Below, in pieces: positions 10,118 through 22,100 of a stretch of 64,000 nt of DNA. A model generated the notes under the pieces. That model was given only the letters and a program-made list of their open reading frames with translations. It had not been told where the DNA came from and ran no database searches. How positions within the stretch are numbered: the stretch's first letter is position 1; the number at the start of each line of letters is the position of its first letter. This DNA is from Porphyra umbilicalis (Eukaryota > Rhodophyta > Bangiophyceae > Bangiales > Bangiaceae): the NCBI GenBank assembly GCA_002049455.2, contig KV919038.1:42457-106456 (forward strand), in the 5' to 3' direction. The position numbers and the translations under genes are program-made.

Positions 10118-12368
10118 ATGGTTGTACGTGTGTCTCCCCCTCTGACTCGGCTTCGCTACCTGGGCAGCCTGTCGGCGCTATGTACACGCCCTGGACTGGC
10201 TCATGGCTTGTCTCTTGGTGGGCGACTGACGTGTCTGTTTGTTTATTGTTAACCTTGTTGCTGTTGCCTGGTGTACTGCCTCGAACGGTGGGCATGTTGC
10301 TGTTGCGTGGCCGGCCGGGTCTTGCGTCCCCCCCGGCTGTGTGCATTCGGTCCGACTGTACAGCTCGTCCTGGTCATTGGCGACTTTCATGGTACGCTTG
10401 GCTGTTCTGCCCCCCTCCCGCGTTGACTCTTCAACGGGCTGAACCCTCACGGCGCGCTCTCTTGTTTCTCGTGCGCATCACTGACGCCTCCCGCTCGCCC
10501 TTTTTTTGCCGTTGTGGTGCGACGAGGCCTGCATCATGCACTTTCCCTTGCGGCACACAGTCCCTCACCGGGTACCGTCGTTGCCTGCCAGGTTTCGGTC
10601 GCTGCTAGTCGCTGGCCGCATCCACGTCGTGTTGTGTACGGTGCGTCGGTGCGAGCCTGTTTTTCCCTACCCGTGTGGCGCCGCGCCGCGGTGTCGTCGA
10701 GGGTTGGCGTGGACTGGGTGTGCGCTGCCCATGCGGCCCGCGCGAGTCTGCCAAAGAGGCCATGTGGGGTCCTTGTGCTCACCGCATCTCTTTTTCTTTC
10801 TTATTGAGTGCGACGCTTCTTTGCTCTGTTGGTGCTTTGCTGTCTCGATGCCCCCTCTTCTCTGCCGCCACCACAGGGGAACCTGTGCACGGATGAAATG
10901 GGCGCCTACTTGCGGTCCCTGTGTCCACGCGTTTTTATCGTTCGAGGGGATATGGACGAGGTACGTTTGGCGCCCTGCCCGCGCTTTTTCCGCACCGTTG
11001 ACTGCACATGCTGCCGCCCTCCCTCTGGCATGAAGTGCGCTTTCCCCCCCTCCGTGTTGGCCCCTTCGCTTCTGCTGGTGCTCGGTGACAAACTCACTCC
11101 CGTGGCTGTCGCTTGTCTCCCCTCCTTTTGCTGCTGTTGCACCGCCGCTTCATTACACGGTCCATCCGCGAGCATCCCCAGCTGGACCTCCCCGACCGCC
11201 TCATTGTGCCCGTCGGCTCCCTGACGTTTGGCGTCATGGGCACTGGCGCCGCGTCCATGCCGCCCGGCGGCGGTGCGGCCGCCGAGGCCATCCGTCGGGA
11301 CATGGGCGTCGACGTGTTGGTGGGCGGCGGCGGCCACGCCGTCCGCCTGGTGGCTGGCGGCTCGCCCGGCGGCGGCGGCGGCGGCGGTGGCGGTGGCGGC
11401 GTCGGCGGCATGGGGGGCATGGGCATGGGGCTCGGCCTGAGCTGGGGGGAAGAATCCTCCAAGGTGGGGGGGAGAAGGAGCGGGGGAGGGGGGGGGCGCG
11501 GCCTCCTAGTCGACCCGGGGACGGTGCGTTGGTGGACAGAGGGCGGGTGGGAAGTGCCGGCGTGCTGGGTGGTGTGGTGGGGTGCGGGAGAGGCGTCTGG
11601 CGAGGAGCGCGGGGTTGAGCAAGCGCATGCGCAGCGCCCGCGGTCGCATGCGGTCTGCCTTGGGGGTCTGGTTTGCGTTGTGTGGGGCGTGCGGACGGCG
11701 GCGGTGGCCGCCAGCGACGGGCGCCGCGACTGACGGGGTGAGTGCTGTCTCGTGGCTTTCCGCGCGTTGGGCTGTTTTTCTGCTACCCTCTTGTCCTGGC
11801 GTTGCTTGCGTTCCGCGGTTGTTTTGTTTCCGTTGCGGCTTCAGGCGACGGGCGCGCCACGGGTCACCGACGTGGTGCCGCCGGTGCCGACCTTTGTGCT
11901 GCTGGACGTGCAAGGCTACAAGATCATTGCCTACACCTACACCCTCGAAGCAGACGTACGTTGGGCGGGCCTCGGCACGAGAGGCGGAGCAGCACCGTGG
12001 CCCTGGCGAAAAGACTCGCCTGCCTTCACCGAGCCCGGTCTTGCAAGGGTGGGGGCAGGTGGATCCCGCAGCGGCGGGTTGGTTTGGTGGGACCCGACCA
12101 GCGCTCTCATCGCGGCCATGACTGGGCAACCACCCGGGTGTGCCCCACTGACGATATCCGTGGCCGCCTGTTTGCCTCCCAGCGCCCACCGCACCTCTGT
12201 TGTTTTCTTGTGTGTGAACTGCTCCGCTGCAACCCACCCCGCGCGCCCCTTGTCGGCCGACGGCATGGCGACACTGGTCTTGGTGGGCGCTCTGACACAC
12301 GCCCCCTCTTTCCCCCCGTGCAGGACGTCCACGTCGACCGCACGGTCTTTGACTCGATCAAAAAGTAG
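10118..12368 (+). CDS. VPS29: Vacuolar protein sorting-associated protein 29 (retromer subunit), seven exons
   Basis: Retromer core subunit that recycles cargo from endosomes. Exons: 10118-10123, 10364-10391, 10561-10640, 10877-10960, 11182-11523, 11845-11955, 12324-12368, together 696 bases (231 residues plus stop). Joined in phase they give MVLVLVIGDFHVPHRVPSLP at the start, then RIHVVLCT/GNLCTDEMGAYLRSL, PRVFIVRGDMDE, LLVDPGT/ATGAP, PTFVLLDVQGYKIIAYTYTL and a DVHVDRTVFDSIKK end, matching VPS29 throughout. Exon 1 is only six bases (Met-Val). Donors are GTACGT, GTACGC, GTGCGT, GTACGT, GTGCGT, GTACGT and every acceptor is CAG; introns of 169-368 bases are T-rich. Metal ligands in GDFH, TGN and RGDMD are kept, but the later family histidines (HGHQ and GHTH) read GTGAA and GGGHA, and a long Gly-rich insert follows. 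The usual family length is about 180-190 residues. Confidence 0.95.
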
Positions 12369-12530
12369 TAAACGGGACGTGCCGGCCCGACCGGCGGCGC
12401 CGCCCACCCCCTGTACCACCCCACACGGTCCCGGCCACGCGCTGCCCCCCGCCCCCCCCGCCCCATCCATCACCAGCCGACGTCCATCCCCATCCGCCTT
12501 GCGCGTCCGCCCCCCCCCCCCATGGCGACC

Positions 12531-12936
12531 TCACCCTACGGTCCCGCCCCCCCCCCCGCCGTCGCCCCCGCCACCAGCGCACCCCTGCACGACGGCCGCG
12601 GCCAGCAGCGCGCCGAGGGCGACGGGCGCCCCCCCCCCCCCCCCCGACCGTCTGCCTCCCTCAGCAGCTGCTCCACGGTTTTACCGCGCCCGTCATAGAC
12701 GAGCTCCCCGACGAGTGCCTCCACGGCGGACCCCCCCGCCGACGGGGCGGTGACGAGGAGGACGCGGCGGCCACGGGCGGGGGGGGGGGGGGTGGGGGGG
12801 GCCATGCGCGGCGCGTGGCGGGCGGCGCGGCAGGTGGGCGGGCGGCCGCGGGCGGCGGCGTCGGCGGCCGCCGCCGCCGCCGCCGCCGCCGCGCGGCGGG
12901 GGGGGGGGGCGCGAGAAAGGCGCCCGCGGCCACCAT
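12531..12936 (-). CDS. Possible small plastid-targeted protein, not recognised
   Basis: A protein-like stretch reads VLLVTAPSAGGSAVEALVGE, then LVYDGRGKTVEQLLREADG, then after a C/G run PVALGALLAAAVVQGCAGG and stop TGA (12533-12531). Upstream, ATG 12936 gives MVAAGAFLAPPPP, like a transit peptide start, followed by an Arg/Pro/Ala-rich stretch. Frames must change in the runs at 12901-12909, 12780-12790 and 12631-12644. The C-run/G-run layout at its ends agrees with other genes here. I do not recognise a family and the gene may not be real. Confidence 0.3.
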
Positions 12937-13724
12937 CACCGGGCAGCGGGGGGACCGACCGCCGGCGGCCGTGCCCGCGCGTGGGGTGGGGGGATGCAAG
13001 GCAGCGGTGACGGGGGGGGGCGGGGGGGGGGGGGGTGGGGGCGTTTGCTGAGGGTGGACAGGGGCGGGCGGCGCGCGCGGCGGCGGCGGGGGTCGGCCGC
13101 GCGCGCGGCGGCGGCAGACGCGGCGGCTGTGAGGGCGGCGGCTACGTCAACGTCAGGACCGGGCCGCGTCGGCGCGGGCCACTTGATCCCGCGCCGCGCC
13201 GCGCGCGTCGACCGGGGGGCCGCCCCCGCCGCCACGCGCGCGGACACGCGGCCCGCGCCGCGGGGGAGGCGACGCCGTCGGCGCGGGGTGCGCGTGGCGC
13301 CACGTTTGGTGGTCGGCGCCGACGGCGGGGCGGGCCGGGGTGGCCCGCCCTCCGCGCACGGGCGCGGCACTGTTTGGACGTTGACCTTTGAGGAAACCGC
13401 GGCGCGCCCCCCGCCCGCACGGCGGCGGGGGCGCGCCCGCGCAGACCGCGGTCGCACCGCCCCTGCCCTCGGTTCGTGGGGCGAGCCCCACGCCGCCTCC
13501 CCCCACTGCCGTCGGCGCGGCCGTCTCGGAGCGCTCCGCTGGCGGGGGGCCCGCCGGCGGCAAACCAGGGACAATGGGGCCAAAGAGTGGTGCACCACAT
13601 GGACAATACACGCGCGAGCGGAAAGGACACGGGGACGCGGGCGCGCCCGACTGCGGGCCGACCACGTGTGCCTCCCCCCTCCCCCCCCCCACCTTTGCCA
13701 CCGCCACCACCCCCGCCGCCCGCC
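12937..13724. other. Intergenic GC-rich region
   Basis: About 790 bases with many G-runs and CGG-like triplets (13010-13140). Includes C-runs at 13671-13690, 35 bases past the stop of the choice-of-anchor I gene (G-runs on its coding strand). No gene recognised. Confidence 0.4.
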
Positions 13725-16700
13725 TCACTCCACCTTGAGCGCATACGCGGACACGGTGTTGGAGACGGCGCCCGCCACAAACAGCTTCCCGCCCGCCACG
13801 TCGACGGCGAGCCCCTCGGGGTCGAGGTCCCCCTGCGTGCCCGCCGCAAACACCTCGGTCGCGGGCACGTCCGTCGGGTGGTTTTTGGCGGCCGCCACAA
13901 ACGCCGTTGCGGCCGGCTCGGTCACGTCCCACACCGTCAAGACGGAGGTGCGCTCGAGGCCGACGACCGCGTAGACGCGGCCGTTGGGCGCCGCGTAGAT
14001 GGCGACCGACTCGGGTTCGGCGCCCTTGTCGTCGGAGCGGACGTCAAAGAGGTCCTCCTGCGACGCCGCTTCCAGGCGCTCCCGGTCGTCAAAGGAGACG
14101 CCCTGCGAGTTGAAAATGTAGGCAAAGTCCCGCTCGAGCACCCGCGCCATCAGCTCCCCAGAGTTGTACACCACCGCCCCCGTGCGGGCCGACATGATGG
14201 ACAGGGAGCGGCCGCCATACGCGTACAGCGCGGTTTGGGTGTTGGTCCCCGCATCGTAGCCGTCCGTCGAGGTAACTTTGAGGCGCCCGAGGAGGCCCTG
14301 GTCCGATACGAGCGCTCTCAGCTCGGAGGGCAGTTTGCGGTCAAAGCGGTCCGTGACGAGGTCGCCCGCCCGAATCTCCTCGCCGTCCTTGGCGTCCCCC
14401 TCGTTGGCCATGACCAGGTACACCTCCCCGTCGACGGGGGAGGTGTAGGCGGCCATCCCGTCGGGTTGGGGCATCCCAAACAGCCGCGGGTAGGGGCGAA
14501 TGTTGATCTTTCCGTCCTTGTCCGACGCGTCCAAGCCGTTGCCGGCAAGCGACCGGTCCATGTAGCCAAGCGACTTGACTTCAGCCACGACGCCCTCCGC
14601 GAGGTCGACGACCGCCAGCGCATTGTTTTCTTGCAACACCACATACGCCGTGTTGCCGACAATGGCCACGTACTCGGGCTCAAAGTCGACCGACGGGGTG
14701 TCTGACTCGACGAGGCGGACGCCCTTGGCGCGGAGCTCCGCCGCCTTGCCGTCAAAGGCGTCAAAGCCGGCGTTGACGACCCCCCCCGTGGCGGTATTGT
14801 GGATAAACACCGAGCCCGGCACGGTCGCGCCTTCGCCCTCACACGCGGCGACGACGTACGTGCAGTCGGCCGAAAAGGTTACAAAGTCCGGGAGGAAGCA
14901 CGCCCCCTCAAACGTGCGCGTGACGGTCAAGCCCTTGACGGCGCCGGCGTCGTCCTTGGTCGGCGCGAGCAGCACGACGCGGCCCTTGGCGCCGTCCGCC
15001 GCGGCCGCGAGCGACACCGCCACCGACCCGTCGACGCCACACACCGCCGTGCTCGTCGGCTCAAACGTGCCAAACTCGACCGACGCGAGGAAGGACGGCG
15101 GCACCGACCTCGCCGTGTACACGTCCACCGCGTCAATCAACCCGTTGGCGCCGTAGAGGGTGCCGGTGGTGGGGTCAAACGACACCTGCTCGGCGGCGCC
15201 GCCGTCCGGCTTGCTGGACCGGCGGTACGTGCCGAGGTTGACGAGGTCGACGGCGGGCGAGCCGTCGACGGTCGCCGCCGACACGGTCGGCGGGGCGGGC
15301 AACGTCGGCTCGTCGCACACGGTCGCGCCCGACAGGCTGCGGCCGAGGTGCACCTGCACGAGCGCCGACGGGCCGGCGCGTGCCAACCCAAAGTCATTGT
15401 CATTGGCGAGGAGCACGGTCGCGCCATTGAGCACGACGAGGCCCTCCTGCTTGGCCGCGAACGCCCACGCGTCGGTGCCGCCGGCGGTGCGCGCGGAGTC
15501 CCAAACGAGCACCTTGCGCAGCGGCGTGACGCCGACCGACGTCAGGGAGCGAGCGCCGTTGGTGTCCCGCTCCAACGCCGTGTCGTTGCCCCCATATTGG
15601 GTGCCGTCGAGCCGCGTTGTCGCCGCCGTAATGTCGACGCGGAAGAGCTTGACCTGCGCCGCCGCGCGCTCGAGGACGAGGAACCCCCCGTCGGCGAGCC
15701 CCGCCGCCGCCGAGTACTTTAGGTCCGCCGCCCGATTCGGCGCCACCGTGTAGGCCGCCGGCGGGCTGCCCTCAATGGCAAACATGCCGTCGTACACGAG
15801 GCGCGCCGCGTCGCGCGCGTCGACGTGGATGGCCATCCGCACCACGCGGATGACGACATTGTCGACGAGGCCCGCGTCGGCCGTCGAGCCGAGGGGGCTC
15901 TGCACCACCGCCAGCAGGGACCGCCCGTCAGCGGCGACGGCGAGCGCCTCGAGGCCCCGGTTTTTGCGCCGGTGGAGGAGCACATCCGGCAGCGCCCCAA
16001 TGACCGGGTAGGGCGCCGCCGACAGCTCCGCCGCGAGGCGGGCGGGCACGTACCGCGCGAGGATGCGGCCGGTGAGGCCATGCACGAGCACCACCGACGG
16101 CGCGTACTCTTCGACGAGCACCAGCAGGTCCGTGCCGGGGATGGGCGCCACGTCCTCCGTGTCGAGGCCCCCCACGTCGTACGCGAGGGGCTCCCCGCCA
16201 CACCCCGCCGCGTAGGGCGTGTCGTCGCGCGCCGTGTTGGGCAACCCCGTCACGGGCGTGCCGTCTGTGCCCGCCAGCGGCACGGAGCGGACCACGTCGA
16301 CGGCCCCCCCCCCCGGGGTCAGCGTAAAGTAGACGAGCGTCGGCGCAAAGGCGGGGACGGGAAAGCCCTTGCCCGTCTTGCCGGCGGCAGCCGGGTAGGC
16401 GCGCCCCCCGTCCAGCGCCGCCAGCTGCCCACAATTCTGGTTGGGCCCCTGGTCCGTCACGCCGACAAACAGCCCCGGCGCGACGGCGGCGAGGCCCGAC
16501 CCCACCGCCGGCCGGTCAAAGCAGACGGCGCCGTCGTCGCGGCGCTCGTCACAGGCGCCACGCAGCGCCGCCGCGTCGGCATTGTCGGCGAGGAGCGGGT
16601 TGAGGGCGTCGAGTGGCGTGGCGGGCAGCGTCCAGTTCGTGACGACGCGCGCCACGCAGTCGCCCGTGTGGGCGGTGGGGGGGGGGGGGTTAGGGGAACC

Positions 16701-16813
16701 CCGGGCGGGAGCGCCCCCGCCGCCGAGCAGGGGGTGGCCGGCGCGGCCGCGGCGGCGGATGCCAGCGCGGCGGCGGCGGCCAGCACCGCCGACACGACGC
16801 GCGCGGGCGCCAT
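13725..16813 (-). CDS. Secreted phytase-like esterase plus choice-of-anchor I domain protein
   Basis: Large secreted protein of about 1,030 residues built from two beta-propeller-like parts. ATG 16813 (CCACCATGG) starts a signal peptide (MAPARVVSAVLAAAAALASA). A 14-base G-run at 16677-16690 shifts the frame by one, after which 976 residues are unbroken. Part 1 resembles the esterase-like phytase domain: GLDTEDVAPIPGTDLLVLVE, NRGLEALAVAADGRSLLAVV, and GGFLVLERAAAQVKLFRVDI, ending near LANDNDFGLA. Part 2 is the choice-of-anchor I domain: DFEPEYVAIVGNTAYVVLQE, ENNALAVVDLAEG, GNGLDASDKDGKINIRPYP, VMANEGDAKD, ALYAYGGRSLSIM, SDDKGAEPESVAIYA and GLERTSVLTVWDVTEPA. No C-terminal anchor follows; the stop comes right after SAYALKVE. 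Related proteins are secreted or surface-bound, some annotated as phosphatase-like. Phosphate scavenging or a wall role would be inference. Confidence 0.88.
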
Positions 16814-19151
16814 GGTGGGGCAGTCAGCGGGTGGGACGGGGGGGGTGGGCGGGAGGGAGGGCGAGGGGGGGGAGGGCGGACGCTGCCCAGTGCCGACGGA
16901 TGCGCCGGCTCAATGGGGTGGACAGCGCGAAGCGCGACGGCGTCACTGGCCAGGGGCGGCCTCAAAGGGACCGCCGTGGCGCGTCGCCCACCCCCGCGCC
17001 ACCGCCGACCGCCGCGTCTGCCGCTCGCCACGCCCGCAGCCATCGCCCCGAGGCGAGAGGGGGCGGGGGTCGACCCCCCCCACGCCCCGCCCAAGAGCCC
17101 CCCGCCCCAGTCACCCCTACAGCGGGGGGGATCCCCCGGCACCGCGGTGCCCCGCGGCGGCCGCCCGCGCTCGCAACGTCGCTGCTGCCGTGGCCGGGCG
17201 GGCGCCGCGCATCGTCTGTCGCATGGCAGCGGCGGGCGAGCGGGGATCCACCACAGCCGACAGCACTGGATTTGACATGGACGGAACCTTTGGTGACGTC
17301 TCGTGACGCGCGGTCGACGGAGTGGCGTCCATGGATCAAGCAGAGCGCATAAAGCTGGTTCCCCCCCGCCACACACGGGCGATCTGGGTCGGCATAGCCG
17401 CTCGTGCCTGGGCGCAACTGTACAGTGTGGAAATATTCGTTTTAAAACGGGATCTTGGGCACGCAGAGGAATCAACGGACCGAGATTCCCCACAGTTTCG
17501 CATGGGGCAAAGGACGCCCACGAATCGCCCCGTTCGGGACCCCACCCCCCGTCGAGCGCCGTGGATGGCGCCCGGGATCCGCAGCGCGTTGACGCCGGGT
17601 GTGGTGCGTCGACGACGGGCGGTGGGGGCTCTGTAAATACACGCAGCGGTGCGGGTCACCCCCCGGACCGCCGCACCGCCCGGGCAGGCGCCGCGAGTCC
17701 GCCGCGAGGGGTCGCCCATTGCGTGCTGGTCTGTGTGGCGCCCCGCGCGGGACGCGGGCCGCCCCCGCACCGACGCCGCGGCTACCGTCCACGCACAGCG
17801 AGGCGCTGCCGATGGTCGGCAAGTGGCGCGCTGCTGGGCCGGCGACTGTCATGCCAACGAGGCCACGGCGGGCTTGCCGTCGATGTCGGACAACACGGAC
17901 ACCCCGCTGTGAAGGGTGACCCATTTTTAGTGATGGGCGGCAGGCGCACCGTGGTGAGCGCGGCGTGAAGGCAGCGTCGAGTCGGGGGGACGGGGAGGGG
18001 GCTTGGGAGGGGGGATGGCCTGCGCGCAAGCCGCATGCGGCGGGAGGATCGACGCCCGCGTCCGAAAGGGAGACCAGCATCCCGACGGTGGCCGCGAGGT
18101 GGCCGCACCGCCACCAAACTGCGTCGCTTGACGGGGAGCGCCAAGGTCGGCGGCGGAGCCGCGGCGGCAGTGCCGACAGCTTCGCGGCGCTGCCACGACG
18201 ACAGGGGGCGCACGGCGCCGCCACCGCCCCAGTGCCGCCGGCAGGCGGCGGAGGCCGCAACAGCAGCGCGTGGGGCCGACGCCACGACCGAGCGTGACCA
18301 CCCAGTGGTGGGAGAACCACAGGGCGGCGACGAGCTGATCGTGCAGCGTCGCTGCTCGGGCGGGCGAGGAGGGTGTGGGCGCGCACGCCGAGGTTGGGGA
18401 CGCACTGGCGGTCGGGGAACACCTGTCGAAGCAGGGAGGGGGAGGGGGGGTTGGCCGTCACAAGGGGCGCCAAACGAGGGAGACACGCCCGAGCCACGAG
18501 CAGCGGGACACGCCCCGCGTGCCCACCGCCGGTCGTCCGCACCGTGCGCGCATCCAGCCTGCCAAAAAAAAACAGCGTTGCAACCTGCCTGCCCACCGGG
18601 GCCGCCCGAGTACCCACACCGGTGCGAGCGGCGCGGTGCCCCCCCCCCCCCGCCCCCCTCCTGGCGGCCGCCGCGGTAGGCCTGGCCGACGCCCACGCCC
18701 GACCGTCCCCCGCCGCTGCGGCCGTGACCCCCCCCGTCGGCGCAGCGGACCGCCCCACGGCCGCGCGCCCGCAGGCGCACGGGCCACCGCCAGCGGGGTC
18801 CGCGGCGGCGGCGCGCGCCGCCGGCGGGCGCCGCCCCCGCCGCCGACGCGCCGCACCGCCGACACGGACCGCGGCGGGCGCGTGGCGGGCCCGTCTGGGG
18901 GGCGACGGACGCCCCTGGCGGCACCGCCGGCGGCGCCGACGACCGCCGCGCCGGCCGCGGCGAGGAGGGCGGGGGAGGCGCGCGGTGCGCGCCCCCGACC
19001 ACCCACCGTGCGTCGCGGCAGTGCGTTGCTGTCGGTCTTGCGGGCGCCCGCCACCCCCGATGCGCGCCGGCAGGGGTGGCCGTGGGTGCCCCTTACCCCT
19101 CCCCCCCGCTCAAGCCCCCCTCTCCACATCCCCCCCCCCCCCCCCCCCCCC
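16814..19151. other. Intergenic region between choice-of-anchor I gene and nicastrin
   Basis: About 2.3 kb holding the upstream side of the choice-of-anchor I gene and the downstream side of nicastrin. Composition is less extreme at 17300-17480 and 17900-17950. Open frames on both strands are Arg/Pro/Gly-rich shadows with no family features. An A-run is at 18565-18573. No gene supported. Confidence 0.45.
19130..19151 (-). repeat. 22-base C/G homopolymer abutting the nicastrin stop codon
   Basis: Twenty-two Cs on the + strand, so 22 Gs on the coding strand, beginning on the base after the TGA (19154-19152). A second run (12 bases) at 19188-19199 changes the reading frame just before it. Confidence 0.93.
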
Positions 19152-22100
19152 TCAATCCGACCGCAGGCGCGCGGGCGCGTCCCACATCCCCCCCCCCCCT
19201 GCCCGCGCAACGCGCGCTGCTCGACCAGCCCCGCCACCCACAGCCCGTAGCTCACGACAGCCGCGACGAGTAGAGACACAAACAGGACGCCCAAGCCGGC
19301 AAACAGCACCCCACTCTGCAGCGACCCCGCATCCTCCGCCGCCCCACACACCAAAAACCCCGCCGTGGACGTCAGCGCCCACGCGGCGGCGCCGTCGGCC
19401 CCCTCCGCGGACACCTCATAGCGGACGGCACCGCCGTCCGCGCCGCCCCCCGACCGCCGCCGCCCCGTGCGCGTCGGCTGAATGCCGACCCCGTACGCCG
19501 CGTGCAGGTGCACGGCGGCGGCGACGCACGCGCCGCGCGTGCACACCCGCCCGTCGGCGCACGCAGCGTCGCCGTCGGGGGGCGCGTCGTCCTCCCCGTG
19601 GTCGCCACCGGCGCGGTAACACGCCCCGCCGCCCGCACGCCCCGCCGGCAGGGCGGTGTGGTGGGCGAGGAAGGCGCGCGCGAGGCGGAGTTTGGCAAAC
19701 GACGACGGGGAAACCGCCGGCGCCTCCTCCACGGGCGCATACGCGCCGACCCAGTTGGTCGGCATGACCGCCGGCGCGAGCGCGGCAGCCTCGCGCGCGC
19801 CGAGGTACTCGCCCGCAAGCGCGCACGCCGACCACGGGAGCGTCCAACACCGCAGCAGCGCGTCAATGGTGCTCGCGTTGACCGCCGCCGCCGCGGCGGC
19901 GGCGGCCTCCACCGTCGACGCGTTGAGGTTGTGGCGCAGCGCCGCCACGTCGTCGGCCGACGCCGGGTACGGCACGAGGTCCCCAAAGGCGGGCTCCCCC
20001 CCCGGCGCGTCGTCGCCGAGCGACAGCGCCACGAGCGTCCGCACGAGCCCCCGCGCGGCGAGCGCAACGGCTTCGACGAGGTCCTCCGTGTCGGCCGGCA
20101 GCACGTCCTGCTGCGCGTGGTAGCGGGTGGAGCGAAAGGCGGCGCCAAAGTCGGTGAGGGACACGACTTGGGGTCCGCCGAGCGGCCGGCCGCCCGCGTA
20201 GGTGGCGTCGGGCGTCGCGTTGGCCCACGCCGCCCACGACTGGGCGGTGACGGGGGGAAAGTCGGGCCAGGCCCCATCCCCGCGCGACGCGAGCGGCCAC
20301 GTGCGGTCGGGGTCTGCCGGCGTCGGCGTCGGCGGCGGCGTCGGCGCGCCCGGCGGCAGCGGCGGCAGCGGCGCGACCGCTTCGTCGGCAAACGCGGCGA
20401 GGAGGCGCTGCCGCAGGCGCTCCGACGCGGGGCCGACGTGCACGTAGAGGGGGGACTCTTCAAAGTCTGCCGACGACACGACGCCGGCGGTGGGGCTGCC
20501 GCCCCGCGCGCCGGGCAGCCGCCGCGAGGTGCCGACGGGCCCCACGTCGAGGACGTGCGTGAAGCGGTCTTCCACCGTCGTTGGGGGGGGGGGCGGCGGC
20601 GGCGCGCCCGGCGGCGCCGGCGACGGCGCGTCGTCGGGGGGCGGGGGGGGCGCCTCGCGGAGGCGGCGGAACGCTTCAAAGGCGCGGGAAAACATGGGCG
20701 GCTGCTCGCACCCAACGTCCCCCCGCTCGACGGCGCGCGCGTCGGGGGCGGGCCCCTCCGCGTCGTCGGCACAGGAAAAGGACGCCAAGTCGCCGCGGAA
20801 GCGCCCCGAGCCCGCAAACCCCGCGTGCTCCCCCGCAAACGCAAAAAAGACGGGGAGGCGGACGAGGCGCGCCGGCGAGCCGCCCGCCGCCCACCCCCCG
20901 TGCCACGACCCAAACGCCTGCGCGACGGCGAGGAGGGTGACGAGGGCGGAAATTTCAGTCGTTGCCCCCACGCCCGCCGCCTGCACGAGCGCGCGGCTGT
21001 CGGCCGGCGCCGTGACGGCAATGTAGTCGCCGACGGCGCCCGGGGTGACGGCAGCGTCGGAGAAGGTCGGGTCGAGGCGCCCCCCCGCCACGGCCCACAC
21101 GCTGTGCCCGCCGACGGGCGCGCACGAGCCCCGCGGGCCGGCGAGGCACGTCGACACGTTGGCGGCGGGGCCGCACGGCGGCGCCCCGCCGCCCACGCGC
21201 GTCGTAATGACAAAGCGGGGAAAGGTGGTTTCGGGGGTGACGACCTGCACGGGCGACGGCGCGGGCGTTGCCGTCGGCGACGGGGTGGCGGTGGGGGACG
21301 GCGTCGGCGACGGCGACGGCGTCGGCGTCGGCGTCGGCGTCGGCGACCCGTCGCCCGGCAGCGGCGTCGGCGGCGGCACGTCGGTCGGCGACGGTGACGG
21401 TGAGGGCGACGGCGACGGCGACGGCGTTTGCGGCGGCGGCGCCACGGCCGACGGCGTCGCGTCGGGCGGCGGCGTTGCAAAGCGGCTGCTCCGCCGCCGC
21501 ACCGCCGCCGCGTCTTGGGGCGGCAGCACAAAGACGGCCCACGGGAGGCGGAGCTGGTCGGCGCCGTCCCCCCGGTTCCACCGGCGCGCCACGGCCGCCG
21601 GCGGGGGCCCCGCCGCCCCCCCCACCATGTACCGCCGGTTGGGCACGGTCGCGGCGGGGGATTCGACGCGGCGGCTCCCCTCGGCGCCGCCCGCCCCGTC
21701 GCCCCCGCCCGCGCCGCCGCCCGCCGGCGACCCGTCTGGGGGCGGCGGCGGCACGCCCGCCGACGCGTTGACGCCCTCAATGAGCACGCTCTCCACCCGC
21801 CCCGGCGTGCGGAGCATCGCCACCAGCGACTGCGCGCTCGTCATCCCCGGCGACAGGAGCACCACCCGCCCCGACGTGACGTCCTCCGCCTCCAAAAAGC
21901 CGTCCAACTGCGGCTGCGACGTGATGCCAATGACGGGGGCGGGGGCGGGGCTGCCCCCACCCCCACCACCGCCGCCGCCGCCGCCGCCGCCACCCCCACC
22001 ACCCCACCCGCCCCCCGGCCGCCCCAGACGCGGACGCGGCCACCGGGCGGCACGGCGCGGCGCCGATTTGGTGCGGCACCTCCCGCCCGGGGTTGGGGTC

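Noticed and set aside
15825-17306. Long open frame on the + strand opposite the choice-of-anchor I gene
   Set aside because: Arg/His/Gly-rich translation with no family features; it mirrors the genuine minus-strand gene and exists because GC-rich DNA lacks stops.
18458-19151. Extension of nicastrin beyond 19152 in the original frame
   Set aside because: Composition becomes Arg/Gly-rich noise after the C-run at 19188-19199; a frame change there gives a stop directly after a short basic tail, as expected.
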